Source of the DNA: Sphingobacteriaceae bacterium
GTDB lineage: Bacteria; Bacteroidota; Bacteroidia; Sphingobacteriales; Sphingobacteriaceae
Direction of reading: 5' to 3'
DNA: 64,000 bases
Assembly: GCA_903642215.1 (NCBI GenBank)
Contig: CAHJWG010000003.1
Location: 248,001 to 312,000, forward strand
Shown: positions 39,962-50,363 of the stretch, piece by piece
Layout of the letters: each line of letters begins with the position of its first letter
Position numbering within the stretch: the stretch's first letter is position 1
Program-made: the position numbers and the translations under genes
The notes under the pieces: generated by a model
The model's input: only the letters and a program-made list of their open reading frames with translations
What the model was told of the DNA's origin: nothing
Database searches by the model: none

Positions 39962-41569
39962 TTAATCCACATTATCGTGCAGAAATGAGTTATTAGGTCG
40001 AATTTCTGTTTTGCCGTCTTCATCCGCTAATAAAGAAAATCTGGAAATTTGTGTTTCTGAGGAATGTGTGTTTTGCTGTAAAGCAACTTCCTTACGTTTA
40101 TAAGCAGGTACGTTTTCCAGTTCCTGGATATTACCGCTTCTCAGCTTCATGCTTAAATCTTTTAAACGCATAATGCGCTCTCTTGATTTACGCAATTGCT
40201 CCTCGATAGATTCATCCGTTTTTTGATCGTCTGCACCTGCCTGAACTTCTGCTTTTACCGGTTCTGGCCTGCTTTGCTCCGGAATATACGTTTCAACCGG
40301 TTTGTCAAAGCTGATCTGTTCAGCAATTTTTGTACTAAAACCAGCCGGTTCTTTTTCTAAATCCTGCTTTTTCTCATCCTCATTCAGCTTGTACCTGATC
40401 GGCCCGCTCTGCTCCTCTCGTAATTCTTCTCTCTTTTGGAAACTGTTGTTCACCGGATTAACTAAGCTTTCATCCTGAACTTTTAAGAAAGGCTCTAAAC
40501 TTTCTTTGCTATTAAGAACCGTAAACTCATTTACAGCTTTTATTAAAGGTTGATTATCCGTAATCAGGTGCGATACAATTTTCTTATTACTTTGTACTTT
40601 TTCGCGTTCATCTTTTGTTTGAAAACCGGTAGCAATAATCGTTACAGAAATTTTCTCACCTAAATTTTCATCCTGGCAATTACCCCAAATCAGGTCAGCC
40701 ATTAAACCGGCTTCTTCCTGGATGTAATCTGTAATCACACTAACCTCATCCATCGTAACTTCCTTGGAACCTGAACTGATGTTTAGCAGGATATATCTTG
40801 CACCTTCAATCTCGTTATCTTTTAATAACGGAGAGGCCAAAGCACCACGTACCGCTTCGTAAGCACGATTTTCGCCGGCCGCGGCATAGCTTCCCATAAT
40901 AGAAACACCGCTGTCTTTCATTACCGTACGTACATCTTTAAAATCAACGTTGATGTAACCCGGAAGTGTAATAATTTCGGCAATACCTTTAGCAGCCGTT
41001 GTTAAAATATCATCTGCCTGTGCAAAAGCGGCACCTAAAGTAAGGTTACCAAATATCTCGCGCAGCCTGTCGTTAGAAATTACCAGGAAAGAATCTACAT
41101 ATTTACGCAGTTCTTCCATGCCTTCTTCAGCCTGCATTTTACGGCGTTTTCCTTCAAAAGAAAACGGTGTTGTAATAATGCCAACCGTTAAAATATCCAG
41201 TTCGCGGGCTGCCTGCGCAATAATCGGACTGGCACCGGTCCCGGTTCCGCCCCCCATTCCTGCTGTAATAAACAGCATTTTGGTAGTGGTACCCAGCATT
41301 TGCTTAATATCGTCAATGTTTTCTATAGCTGAGTTTTTGCCAACTTCCGGGATAGAGCCTGCGCCCATTCCTTCTGTTAAACTGGCACCTAACTGTACCT
41401 TGTTAGGGATCGGGCTTAGTTCTAAAGCCTGCGCATCCGTATTACAGATGATGAAATCAACACCGGTAATACCCTGTTTGTACATATGGTTTACTGCGTT
41501 ACCGCCGCCGCCGCCCACACCAATTACTTTGATGATGGATGACTTTTCTTTTAACATTTCAAATTGCAT
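39962..41569 (-). CDS. ftsZ: Cell division GTPase FtsZ
   Basis: 535 aa. It polymerises into the division ring. The tubulin signature GGGTGTGASP, nucleotide-binding GVGGGGGNAVNHMY and the T7 loop NVDFKDVRTVM are present. The N-terminal core ends near residue 330. A long acidic, Glu/Lys/Gln-rich linker (about 335-495) follows, longer than in E. coli (383 aa in total), then a C-terminal peptide NVPAYKRKEVAL that corresponds to the FtsA-binding tail, plus about 40 extra residues. Last gene of the dcw cluster, 115 bp after ftsA. Confidence 0.96.
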   Translation of the reverse strand: MQFEMLKEKSSIIKVIGVGGGGGNAVNHMYKQGITGVDFIICNTDAQALELSPIPNKVQLGASLTEGMGAGSIPEVGKNSAIENIDDIKQMLGTTTKMLFITAGMGGGTGTGASPIIAQAARELDILTVGIITTPFSFEGKRRKMQAEEGMEELRKYVDSFLVISNDRLREIFGNLTLGAAFAQADDILTTAAKGIAEIITLPGYINVDFKDVRTVMKDSGVSIMGSYAAAGENRAYEAVRGALASPLLKDNEIEGARYILLNISSGSKEVTMDEVSVITDYIQEEAGLMADLIWGNCQDENLGEKISVTIIATGFQTKDEREKVQSNKKIVSHLITDNQPLIKAVNEFTVLNSKESLEPFLKVQDESLVNPVNNSFQKREELREEQSGPIRYKLNEDEKKQDLEKEPAGFSTKIAEQISFDKPVETYIPEQSRPEPVKAEVQAGADDQKTDESIEEQLRKSRERIMRLKDLSMKLRSGNIQELENVPAYKRKEVALQQNTHSSETQISRFSLLADEDGKTEIRPNNSFLHDNVD

Positions 41570-41684
41570 AATGCTTGATTTTAAGCTATTTAGGTTTATT
41601 GACGACTAATTTTTTAAAAAGAACGTAATAATACGTTTTTACAAACTTAATTTTTTATTCAGTTTAATTTTGAAGATGCTGTTT

Positions 41685-43034
41685 TTACTTTAAGAAATCC
41701 TCGTCCTTAATATCATCCTTGATAAATATTTTTCCTTTTTCCAACATCCTCGAAAGCAGGCCGTGTTTCTTTTCGGATGTTGTACCTGCCGGTTTTACCT
41801 GCGCTTTTACTTCTGCAACCGGCTGCACTTCTGCATCTTCCATTTTTTGGATACCTTTTATCAGCAAACCAATACCGGTTGCATACATCGGGCTTTGCAA
41901 TTCATCAAAAATATTTTTCTGCAGCACTTCGTTCTTAGCTAAATGCTCGCTTGGATAACCGATGCGGCAATCCAATCCCGTAACGTATTCTACCAATTGC
42001 GGCAAGTGTTTCAAGGCTGCCCCACCGCCGGTAATTACAATGCCGCCGATCATTTTTTTCTCGTAACCGGATGTTTTGATCTCATAGTAAACATGTTCGA
42101 TAATCTCTTCCATCCTGGCCTGTATTACGTACGCCAGGTTTTTAACGGATATTTCCTTCGATTCCCGCCCGCGCAAACCCGGTACGCAAACAATCTCATT
42201 ATCCTTGTTTTCTTCTGCCAAAGCTGATCCGAAACGCGTTTTCAGCATCTCTGCAATGTTTCGCATTACCGAGCAGCCTTCGCGGATATCTTCTGTTACA
42301 CTATTTCCTCCAAACGGGATAACGGCCGTATGGCGTATAATCCCTTCATGAAAAATGGCTAAATCCGTTGTACCGCCGCCGATATCCACCAAAACTACTC
42401 CGGCTTCCTTTTCTTCATCCGTTAAAACTGCTTCTGACGAGGCCAGCGGTTCCAGAATCAATTCGTGGCTTTCCAGATTAGCTTTGGTTACGCATTTTAC
42501 AATGTTTTTAACGGCCGTAACCTGGCCGGAAATAATATGAAAATTTGCTTCCAAACGCACACCTGCCATCCCGATCGGATCTTTAATTCCCGGTTCGTTA
42601 TCCACCGTAAATTCCTGTGGTAAAACATGGATAATCTCTTCTCCCGGCGGCATCACCAGGTTATACATATCCTCAATCAGTTTTTCAATATCCTTACGGT
42701 TGATTTCCCGGTTCAGATCTCGCCGCGTAATCAAACCGCGGTGCTGTAAACTTTTGATATGCTGGCCGGCTATACCAACGTTTACCACACGGATTTCTAC
42801 GTTGGATTGTGCCGCTGCTATTTCAATACTTTGTGTAATCCCCTGTACGGTTTTATCAATATTAGACACCACACCGCGTGTTACGCCAGCAGATTCGGCC
42901 TTCCCGATCCCTAAAATCTCTACTGTATCGTCCTTACTTCTGCGGCCTACAATTGCGCAGATTTTTGTTGTACCAATGTCTAAACCAACTACAATTGGCG
43001 AGCTTTTGTCATGACTGATAGAAACCTTTTCCAT
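41685..43034 (-). CDS. ftsA: Cell division protein FtsA (actin-like)
   Basis: 449 aa. It tethers FtsZ to the membrane. Actin-fold motifs VVGLDIGTTKICAIVG, VVLVDIGGGTTDLAIF and GGIVITGGGAALKHL are seen; the SHS2 1C subdomain lies between. The C-terminus (KKHGLLSRMLEKGKIFIKDDI) contains an amphipathic segment suited to membrane binding. The TAA stop lies inside a copy of the 13-base word (41676-41688). Starts 2 bp after the ftsQ stop. Confidence 0.95.
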   Translation of the reverse strand: MEKVSISHDKSSPIVVGLDIGTTKICAIVGRRSKDDTVEILGIGKAESAGVTRGVVSNIDKTVQGITQSIEIAAAQSNVEIRVVNVGIAGQHIKSLQHRGLITRRDLNREINRKDIEKLIEDMYNLVMPPGEEIIHVLPQEFTVDNEPGIKDPIGMAGVRLEANFHIISGQVTAVKNIVKCVTKANLESHELILEPLASSEAVLTDEEKEAGVVLVDIGGGTTDLAIFHEGIIRHTAVIPFGGNSVTEDIREGCSVMRNIAEMLKTRFGSALAEENKDNEIVCVPGLRGRESKEISVKNLAYVIQARMEEIIEHVYYEIKTSGYEKKMIGGIVITGGGAALKHLPQLVEYVTGLDCRIGYPSEHLAKNEVLQKNIFDELQSPMYATGIGLLIKGIQKMEDAEVQPVAEVKAQVKPAGTTSEKKHGLLSRMLEKGKIFIKDDIKDEDFLK

Positions 43035-43036
43035 TT

Positions 43037-43903
43037 CTAATGTATATTTTGAATTGTGTTCTGAATGATTTGATTAGTGTCTGTTTTTACTGTTTGCTTT
43101 GGTTTAAGCAACTCAGTTTTTAGTAAAGAATCGCTTTTGATCCCTACAACTTGATTAGCATATTTAATGTTGATAACTTTATACGCGCCCCAACCAACTT
43201 TGGGTATCGCTTTTTGATAAAAAATTAACAGATTTTTAAATTTTTTATCTAATGAATCGGTATTTCCGAGCAAAATGCGCTGGTTACCTACTCTTGGAAT
43301 TAATTCTATTTCGTGATCAGCGTTGATGAATATCTGTTCAATCTGCGCGTCCCATAAAGAATCTCTGCGGATATAATCAGCCGTTTTAAATAAGGCTTTT
43401 GCTATCGCCGTATGTAAAGTATCAACCCGATTGATAAAAATTTCATCAATGTTTCCGGTCGCAACCAAAACCGGTGCCGTAAAATTAACCGAAAGCGGGA
43501 TTTTTAATCCGTACTGATCAACATAAAAATCCTGTGCAAAACGATTCATTACGCGCAAAATAGGTTGCCGCTGGCGGATTTCTACATTAATTACGCCGTC
43601 CATATCTGCAAAAACTTTGGCAAATTCTATAAACGGATTAGCCTGCAACGTTTTTTCAAGCTGCTGTATATTAATATCTTCCAGTTTTTTACCAACCAAA
43701 GTATTACTGCCCACATGCAAAATAGAGTTTACTTCCTGCCGGTCAACAAAATAATCGTTACCCGGAATATAAACTTTTACTTCCCGGCACAGCATGGATG
43801 CTCTTTTTATGCCGATAAAACTCATCAGCGCGAACAAGCCGCCCAGGCATATTACCCAGATCATACCAAATAAAACTGGTTGCCAAATCCGTTTTTTAAA
43901 CAT
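43037..43903 (-). CDS. ftsQ: Cell division protein FtsQ/DivIB-like
   Basis: 288 aa. Short cytoplasmic start, one membrane helix (about residues 8-30), then a POTRA-like domain (VYIPGNDYFVDRQEVNSIL ...) and the FtsQ domain. Sequence is weakly conserved, but length, topology and position between murC and ftsA identify it. It links the FtsL/FtsB complex with the ring. Overlaps murC by 8 bp. The Gln/Thr/Asn-rich tail is dispensable-looking. Confidence 0.88.
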   Translation of the reverse strand: MFKKRIWQPVLFGMIWVICLGGLFALMSFIGIKRASMLCREVKVYIPGNDYFVDRQEVNSILHVGSNTLVGKKLEDINIQQLEKTLQANPFIEFAKVFADMDGVINVEIRQRQPILRVMNRFAQDFYVDQYGLKIPLSVNFTAPVLVATGNIDEIFINRVDTLHTAIAKALFKTADYIRRDSLWDAQIEQIFINADHEIELIPRVGNQRILLGNTDSLDKKFKNLLIFYQKAIPKVGWGAYKVINIKYANQVVGIKSDSLLKTELLKPKQTVKTDTNQIIQNTIQNIH

Positions 43904-45251
43904 TGGTTAAAGCTGCTTTTAAAGGTTCAACCATCTGGTCAATATCGCCTGCGCCAACTGTTAACAGCAATTCCGGCTGGTTTTGCTGCACGTAATCCAA
44001 TGCTTCTTTTACCGTATATTTTTTATGGTTTGGATTGGATGGCATCCGTTCCAAAATCATTTCTGCGGAAACACCTTCGATTGGTAATTCTCTTGCCGGA
44101 TAAATATCCAGCATAATTAAATCATCAGCTTTGGCTAAAACCTCGGCAAAATTAGCTGCAAAATCACGTGTGCGCGTAAACAAATGCGGCTGGAAAATCA
44201 CGGTTAATTTTTTCTGCGGATAAAGTTCTTTGACGGATTGAATACAAGCCCGAAGTTCTTCCGGGTGATGCGCATAATCATCAATATAAACAGTTTTATC
44301 TGTGTTGACGATATATTCAAACCGCCGCTTTATGCCCAAAAAAGATTTCAGCGCAGCTTTAATTTCCTGCGGATCAACCTCTAAAAATAAAGCTGTTTGT
44401 ATCGCCGCAACTGCATTTTCGACGTTATGAATACCAGCGATTCCTAACTGAATATCTTTGATTTCGATCGTTTTATTCTTAAAATCGAAATAATAGTTGC
44501 CGTTTTTTATGTTGATATTTTCTGCTGCAATAGCTGCATTTCCTTCAACAGAATAAGTAATTCCATCCAAAGGCAAACCATTTTTGACTATCAGTTTACC
44601 ATCGTTTTTAAGTTGAGAAGCAAATTGTTGGAAGGACTGAATCATGCTGTTTTTATCACCATAAATATCCAAATGGTCGGCATCCATGGAAGTAACCACC
44701 GCAATATCAGGATGAAGTGTTAAGAAGGAACGGTCATATTCATCCGCCTCAACCACCATTATTTCATTGCTGCCGAACAAAACATTAGTTTGATAATTGG
44801 TTGCAATGCCGCCCAAAAAAGCCGAACAATCATTGCCCGAAGCACGCAAAATATGTGCAATCATGCTGGAAGTGGTGGTTTTTCCATGCGTACCGGCAAC
44901 GGCAATGGTAAACATACCTTTGCTGATGATGCCCAAAACTTCCGAACGTTTTTTCAACACAAATTTTTTATCCTGAAAAAAACTCAGGATTAATGCATTT
45001 GCAGGAACTGCAGGCGTATAAATAATCAGCGTGCCTTCTTCCGGCTCGTTAAAATCAAACGGAATATAATCGATTTCATCATGATAAGCCACCTCGATAT
45101 TTTCCTGCTCTAAAGCAGTTGTGAGCGATGTTTGCGTTTTATCGTAACCGGCAACCAAACAGCCGCGATGATTGAAATACCGTGCCAAACCGCTCATGCC
45201 GATTCCGCCGATGCCAATCAAATACACCCATTTTATGCTGTTCAATTCCAT
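43896..45251 (-). CDS. murC: UDP-N-acetylmuramate--L-alanine ligase
   Basis: Start chosen at 45249-45251 (MELNSIKWVYLIGIGGIGMSG), 4 bp past the murG stop. An upstream ATG at 45314 would add 21 residues and overlap murG by 59 bp, so it is less likely. About 451 aa. It adds L-Ala to UDP-MurNAc. N-terminal GIGGIGMSG, ATP loop GTHGKTTTSSM, central VEADEYDRSF and a C-terminal DDYAHHPEE segment are all typical. Two copies of the 13-base word fall in the gene (44000, 44644). Confidence 0.95.
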   Translation of the reverse strand: MELNSIKWVYLIGIGGIGMSGLARYFNHRGCLVAGYDKTQTSLTTALEQENIEVAYHDEIDYIPFDFNEPEEGTLIIYTPAVPANALILSFFQDKKFVLKKRSEVLGIISKGMFTIAVAGTHGKTTTSSMIAHILRASGNDCSAFLGGIATNYQTNVLFGSNEIMVVEADEYDRSFLTLHPDIAVVTSMDADHLDIYGDKNSMIQSFQQFASQLKNDGKLIVKNGLPLDGITYSVEGNAAIAAENINIKNGNYYFDFKNKTIEIKDIQLGIAGIHNVENAVAAIQTALFLEVDPQEIKAALKSFLGIKRRFEYIVNTDKTVYIDDYAHHPEELRACIQSVKELYPQKKLTVIFQPHLFTRTRDFAANFAEVLAKADDLIMLDIYPARELPIEGVSAEMILERMPSNPNHKKYTVKEALDYVQQNQPELLLTVGAGDIDQMVEPLKAALTNV

Positions 45252-45255
45252 GTTT

Positions 45256-46380
45256 TTATGCTGTAAAAACAGCATTGGTTTTATTTTCTGTGATTTTAAA
45301 TACTTCTTTTGCAATGTTTAAATCAGCATCAGGCATCGCCAGTTTACCAATTTGCACACCTAATTTTTGCTGCTGATTTTCGTCCTGCAACAAATTCAAT
45401 GCTGTTTTTACCAGTGTTTTTTCAGCATCCGTATCCCGAACCAAAACCGCCGCTTGCTGATTAACCAAAGCCAGCGCATTTTTAGTTTGATGATCTTCGG
45501 CCACGTTTGGCGAAGGCACCAGGATAATTGGTTTTTTAACTACGCACAGCTCAGCAATCGTTCCGGCTCCGGCACGCGAAATAATCACATCTGCCGCAGC
45601 ATAAGCCAAATCCATCCGGTTCAAAAACTCTAAAACAATTATATTTGAGTTGATACTTTCACCTAACTTCTCTAAAATTCCTTTATAATAATATTTTCCG
45701 GTCTGCCAGATCAACTGTACATCGGCCGCAATCAAATCCTCCAAACCGGCCAGCATACATTTATTTAAAGTGCCTGCGCCTAAACTTCCGCCGGTAACCA
45801 GAATTGTTTTTTTGGAGGGAGAAAGTTTGAAAAAGTCAAATGCTTCCTGTCGTTTTCCATCAATTTCTACCGAACTTCTGCGGATTGGATTTCCGGTTTT
45901 GATAATTCGATCAGCAGGAAAAAACTGCTCCATCCCATCAAAAGCCACACAAATGGTACGTGCTTTTTTTGCCAGCCATTTATTGGTAATGCCTGCGTAA
46001 GAGTTTTGTTCCTGAATTAAAATTGGCAGATTTTTAACGGAAGCAGCGTACAAAAGCGGACCGGAAGCGTAACCGCCAACGCCCACTACGGCATTAGGTT
46101 TAAAGTTTTTAATAATGGATTTTGCTTTGCTTACGCTGCTTAACACTTTAAACGGCAACGACAGGTTTTTCAGGATGGAACCACGCTGAAAACCCGCGAT
46201 ATCCAAACCTTCAATCTGATAACCTGCCGCCGGAACTTTTTCCATTTCCATCCGGCCGTTTGCGCCAACAAAAAGAATAGCAGTATCAGGCTGCAGCTTT
46301 TTCAGCGCATCAGCAATAGCTACCGCTGGGAAGATATGCCCTCCAGTTCCGCCGCCGCTAATGATGATTCTTTTTGCCAT
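45256..46380 (-). CDS. murG: UDP-GlcNAc:undecaprenyl-PP-MurNAc-pentapeptide GlcNAc transferase
   Basis: 374 aa GT-B glycosyltransferase. It makes lipid II from lipid I at the inner face of the membrane. IISGGGTGGHIFPAVAIADAL at the start, GVGGYASGP, TGGSLGA and RAGAGTIAEL are family hallmarks. A 13-base word lies in the gene (45399-45411), and its last codons sit in another (45263-45275) just before the murC start. Confidence 0.96.
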   Translation of the reverse strand: MAKRIIISGGGTGGHIFPAVAIADALKKLQPDTAILFVGANGRMEMEKVPAAGYQIEGLDIAGFQRGSILKNLSLPFKVLSSVSKAKSIIKNFKPNAVVGVGGYASGPLLYAASVKNLPILIQEQNSYAGITNKWLAKKARTICVAFDGMEQFFPADRIIKTGNPIRRSSVEIDGKRQEAFDFFKLSPSKKTILVTGGSLGAGTLNKCMLAGLEDLIAADVQLIWQTGKYYYKGILEKLGESINSNIIVLEFLNRMDLAYAAADVIISRAGAGTIAELCVVKKPIILVPSPNVAEDHQTKNALALVNQQAAVLVRDTDAEKTLVKTALNLLQDENQQQKLGVQIGKLAMPDADLNIAKEVFKITENKTNAVFTA

Positions 46381-46467
46381 TTACTTTTATAGTTTTTAAT
46401 TTTGCTATCAGCTTTCAGCCTTCAGTCCTTGCAAGAGCTGATTACTGATCGCTGACGGCTCTCAGCT

Positions 46468-47634
46468 TCACGCTGCTATTTCTTTTTCCCTGATCTCGCC
46501 CACTACCACTTTGCGATTGTCTTCGTATTCATCAATATGCCTGCTCACGGATAAAATTATCCCGAAAGCCACACTGGTAAATAAAATTGATGTTCCGCCC
46601 ATGCTTACTAACGGTAAAGGCACACCTGTAACCGGGCCCAAACCAACAGCCACAGCCATGTTTGCAAAAGCTTGTATCGTTAAACTAAAACTCAAACCCG
46701 CCGCCAGTAACGCACCGAAAGCTTTTGGTGCTTTGGTTACGATTTTAATACAGCGATATAGTAAAAACAGGTAAATGATCACCAGCGAAAAACCGCCGAT
46801 CAAACCATATTCTTCAATAATAGTAGCATAAATAAAATCTGAATAAGGGTGCGGCAAGTAGTTTCGTTCTACACTATTGCCCGGGCCTTTACCAAAAACG
46901 CCGCCGGTTGCAATCGCAATTTTAGCATGATTGGCCTGAAATGATTTATCAGGATCAACTTTCTCAGGATGCCTGAATGTTTCAATACGAGTCAAATACA
47001 TATGGCGTCTCGGACCCAAAAAAAGTATCCCTAATAACAACACAAATCCTGCTAAACATACTACTGAAATCTGTTTTACGCTGATTCTACCTATTATCAA
47101 TAATAGAATACTCACACCAAAAAGCATCAGACCGGTTGATAAATTTGCCCATGCAATCAAAACAAAAACAACGCAAACCGAACCCATAATCGGCATAAAA
47201 GATTCTTTTACATTTTTGATGTTTTCCTGTTTGCGCGACAAGCTTCTGGCCAAGAATGTAATTAAGGAGAGTTTAGCTAAATCCGAAGTTTGGAAAGTTA
47301 AACCGGTTCCGGGAATGGCAATCCAGCGGCTGGCATCATTTATATGGTTACCAAAAAGAAGTGTATATAGTAATAGCGGTATCGTTACGATCATCAGGAT
47401 TTTAGAAATCCCCATGTAATAACGGTAATCCAACTTATGGGAAACAAACATCAGTGCCAATCCACCAAAAATCATGGCCATGTGCTTAATCAAAATCGAT
47501 TCTGCACCAACGCCGCGTTTATAAGCCAGCGTTCCGGTTGAACTGTAAACGGCTAATGCCGAAATTACCGACAGCAAAATGACGATTAACCAGATCCAGC
47601 GATCTCCTTTGGTTTGACTAAGTATTCTGTGCAT
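46468..47634 (-). CDS. ftsW: Septal peptidoglycan polymerase FtsW (SEDS family)
   Basis: 388 aa with about ten membrane helices. SEDS motifs are present: the N-terminal SALAVYSSTGTLAYK region, KSFQANHAKIAIATGGVFGKGPGNS in the large loop and the C-terminal PVTGVPLPLVSMGGTS. It polymerises glycan strands at the septum with the FtsI-type PBP encoded upstream. The 87 bp to murG contain only a degenerate repeated tract. The position in the cluster distinguishes it from RodA. Confidence 0.92.
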   Translation of the reverse strand: MHRILSQTKGDRWIWLIVILLSVISALAVYSSTGTLAYKRGVGAESILIKHMAMIFGGLALMFVSHKLDYRYYMGISKILMIVTIPLLLYTLLFGNHINDASRWIAIPGTGLTFQTSDLAKLSLITFLARSLSRKQENIKNVKESFMPIMGSVCVVFVLIAWANLSTGLMLFGVSILLLIIGRISVKQISVVCLAGFVLLLGILFLGPRRHMYLTRIETFRHPEKVDPDKSFQANHAKIAIATGGVFGKGPGNSVERNYLPHPYSDFIYATIIEEYGLIGGFSLVIIYLFLLYRCIKIVTKAPKAFGALLAAGLSFSLTIQAFANMAVAVGLGPVTGVPLPLVSMGGTSILFTSVAFGIILSVSRHIDEYEDNRKVVVGEIREKEIAA

Positions 47635-47640
47635 ATATTA

Positions 47641-47669
47641 GTTAATGGTTAATGGTTAATGGTTAATGG
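47641..47669. repeat. Short tandem repeat (TTAATGG units)
   Basis: Four consecutive copies of a 7-bp unit TTAATGG lie between murD and ftsW, six bases upstream of the ftsW start codon. The tract could vary in copy number and alter ftsW translation or coupling. Confidence 0.8.
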
Positions 47670-47705
47670 CCAATGAAACCACCAACTATTATCTATCAAC
47701 TTCTT

Positions 47706-49085
47706 CTACAATTCTCTCACCGCTGCTTTAAATTGCTGGCCGCGGTCTTCATAATTTTTAAATAAATCAAAACTGGCGCAGGCCGGAGAAAGTAAAACCG
47801 TATCTCCTTTTTTTGCCAGGTGATAGGCCAATTGAACCGCTTCCTGTGCCGAAAACGCGTTAACCATCATGTCCACATCGTCTTCAAAAGCTTCGCGGAT
47901 CCGTTTATTATCTTTACCTAAACACACAATCGCTTTCACTTTCTGCTTCACTAGTTCTGTCAGCATCGAATAATCGTTTCCTTTATCTACACCGCCTAAA
48001 ATCAGCACCACATCGGTATTCATACTTTCCAAAGCATACCAGGTAGAGTTTACATTGGTTGCTTTAGAATCGTTTATAAAACGGATACCCGCAATGTTAC
48101 CCGCATGTTCTAACCGATGCTCTATATTTTTGAAATCAGCCATGCTTTCACGGATGGTTTCGTTGCGCAACTCTAACACTTTGGCTGTAATTCCCGAAGC
48201 CATACTGTTGTAAATGTTGTGTTTACCCTGTAAAGCCAATTCGTTGATGTTCATGCTCAAGTCTCCTTTATCGGTTAAAAAAAACAGTTCGTCTTCATCT
48301 AAATATGCACCTTGTTTTACTTTTTTCTGAATGGAAAAAGGTAGTTGCCGGGCTTCAATTTTTCGTTTGCTCACGCCCTTCACCGTTTCTTCATCATCGG
48401 CACAATAAATCAAATAATCGGCACCGGTTTGATTTTGGATGATGCGGAACTTGGAATCAGCATAATTCTCCATTTTATATTCGTAACGGTCTAAATGATC
48501 CGGGGTGATGTTCAGCAAAACGGCAATATCAGCCTTAAACTGATACATATCATCCAGCATAAAACTGCTGATTTCCAGCACGTAATGATCATATTTTTCG
48601 GCAGCCACCTGGTAAGCAAAACTTTTACCGATGTTACCTGCCAAACCAACGTTTAATCCGGCATTTTTTAGCAGATGATAAGTTAAGCTGGCTGTAGTCG
48701 TTTTTCCGTTGGAACCAGTAATGCAAATCATTTTTGCATCCGTATATCTTCCGGCAAATTCAATTTCAGAAATTACAGGAATACCTTTGGCTTTTAGCTT
48801 TTTGATGATCGGTGCTTTCTCCGGAATGCCCGGACTTTTTACCACTTCATCAGCCTGCAAAATAATTTCCTCGGAATGCCGGTTTTCTTCAAAATCAATA
48901 TTCCAATCCTGCAGTTGCAGCTTGTACTTTTCGTTCATCTGCCCGAAATCAGAAACGAACACTTTAAACCCCTGCTTCCGCGCCAGAAAAGCTGCTCCAA
49001 CACCACTTTCACCCGCACCCAGAATACACAAAAACTGTCCGTTTCCGGCCATTGCTAATTCTGTTTTATTATTTTCTGTTTCCAA
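47706..49085 (-). CDS. murD: UDP-N-acetylmuramoylalanine--D-glutamate ligase
   Basis: 459 aa. LCILGAGESGVGAAFLA at the N-terminus, the ATP loop ITGSNGKTTTASL, and NDSKATN with GGVDKGNDY are classical MurD features. It adds D-Glu to UDP-MurNAc-Ala. An alternative start at residue 13 (MAGNGQFL) is closer to other MurD proteins and would also be acceptable. 36 bp after mraY. Confidence 0.95.
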   Translation of the reverse strand: METENNKTELAMAGNGQFLCILGAGESGVGAAFLARKQGFKVFVSDFGQMNEKYKLQLQDWNIDFEENRHSEEIILQADEVVKSPGIPEKAPIIKKLKAKGIPVISEIEFAGRYTDAKMICITGSNGKTTTASLTYHLLKNAGLNVGLAGNIGKSFAYQVAAEKYDHYVLEISSFMLDDMYQFKADIAVLLNITPDHLDRYEYKMENYADSKFRIIQNQTGADYLIYCADDEETVKGVSKRKIEARQLPFSIQKKVKQGAYLDEDELFFLTDKGDLSMNINELALQGKHNIYNSMASGITAKVLELRNETIRESMADFKNIEHRLEHAGNIAGIRFINDSKATNVNSTWYALESMNTDVVLILGGVDKGNDYSMLTELVKQKVKAIVCLGKDNKRIREAFEDDVDMMVNAFSAQEAVQLAYHLAKKGDTVLLSPACASFDLFKNYEDRGQQFKAAVREL

Positions 49086-49121
49086 AGCCTGTTATATAAA
49101 AGTTTACTAATGCTTCTTTTA

Positions 49122-50363
49122 CTACCTTAATTTTAATGTGACCATCGTTACAATGGCCAGAAATATACCGATAATCCAAAACCGCGTTACAATTTTAGAT
49201 TCGTGATAACCTTTTTTCTGAAAATGATGATGCAGCGGCGACATTAAAAATATTCGCCGGCCTTCGCCATATTTCTTTTTGGTGAATTTAAACCAGCTCA
49301 CTTGCAAAATCACTGAAACCAGTTCGATCAAAAAAATACCGCATAAAAGAGGTATCAGCAATTCCTTGCGAATCATGATGGCGAAAGCAGCGATAATTCC
49401 GCCAATAGCCAAACTGCCGGTATCGCCCATAAAAATTTGCGCCGGATAAGAATTGTACCACAAAAAACCAACGCAGGCACCCACAAAAGCACCGGCAAAA
49501 ATTACCAGTTCGCCGGAGTTTGGGATGTAAACGATATTCAGATAATCAGCAATTACCGTGTTGCCCGAAACGTAAGCCAGCACGGCAAGTGTTATCCCGA
49601 TAATGGCCGAAATCCCCGTTGCCAAACCATCAATCCCATCCGTAATATTGGCGCCGTTGGAAACTGCGGTGATGATAAAAATGGTAAAAAGCATAAACAC
49701 AATCAGCGAATAATGCTCGTAACCCGGACCAATAAACTTGATCACTTTAGCATAATCAAACTCGTTATGCTTGTAAAAAGGCACGTTGGTTTTGGTAGAT
49801 TTAATGTCCTGCGTATAAATCCACTTGTTGTTTTGCTGATGAACTTCTACCGGCACATCGTATTTTACCGGAAGCGTAACGGTTTGGCGGATCACGATTT
49901 CCGGACTGAAATACATCGTCCAGCCAATAATGATGGATAAACCAACCTGGCCAACAATTTTAAAACGGCCGGCTAAGCCTTCTTTGTTCTTTTTAAAAAC
50001 CTTGATATAATCATCCAGGAAACCAACAATTCCCATCCAGATCGTGGTAATAATCATTAAAATAATGTAGATGTTATCCAGTTTGGCCAGCAGTAAAGTC
50101 GGGATCAAAATTCCCATCAAAATCATGATACCACCCATGGTTGGCGTGCCTTGTTTTTGCATTTGGCCTTCCAAACCCAAATTTCTTACGGTTTCGCCAA
50201 CTTGTTTTTTCTGTAAATATTTGATAATCCTGCCGCCAAAAACAGTCGTAATAATGAGCGATAAAATAACCGACATAGCGGTACGGAACGAGATGTACTG
50301 GAATACCCCAACACCCGGAATATTGTGGTTTTTGTAGAGATAAGTAAATAAATAGTACAGCAT
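49122..50363 (-). CDS. mraY: Phospho-MurNAc-pentapeptide transferase
   Basis: 413 aa, about ten membrane helices. It makes lipid [26 protein letters not shown] (the Mg-binding DD pair), [10 protein letters not shown] and the [12 protein letters not shown] motif are present. A periplasmic loop (about residues 175-225) is longer than in E. coli, as is usual in Bacteroidota. Its TAG stop is followed immediately by the TAA of a 13-base word (49110-49122). Overlaps murE by one base. Confidence 0.96.
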   Translation of the reverse strand: MLYYLFTYLYKNHNIPGVGVFQYISFRTAMSVILSLIITTVFGGRIIKYLQKKQVGETVRNLGLEGQMQKQGTPTMGGIMILMGILIPTLLLAKLDNIYIILMIITTIWMGIVGFLDDYIKVFKKNKEGLAGRFKIVGQVGLSIIIGWTMYFSPEIVIRQTVTLPVKYDVPVEVHQQNNKWIYTQDIKSTKTNVPFYKHNEFDYAKVIKFIGPGYEHYSLIVFMLFTIFIITAVSNGANITDGIDGLATGISAIIGITLAVLAYVSGNTVIADYLNIVYIPNSGELVIFAGAFVGACVGFLWYNSYPAQIFMGDTGSLAIGGIIAAFAIMIRKELLIPLLCGIFLIELVSVILQVSWFKFTKKKYGEGRRIFLMSPLHHHFQKKGYHESKIVTRFWIIGIFLAIVTMVTLKLR

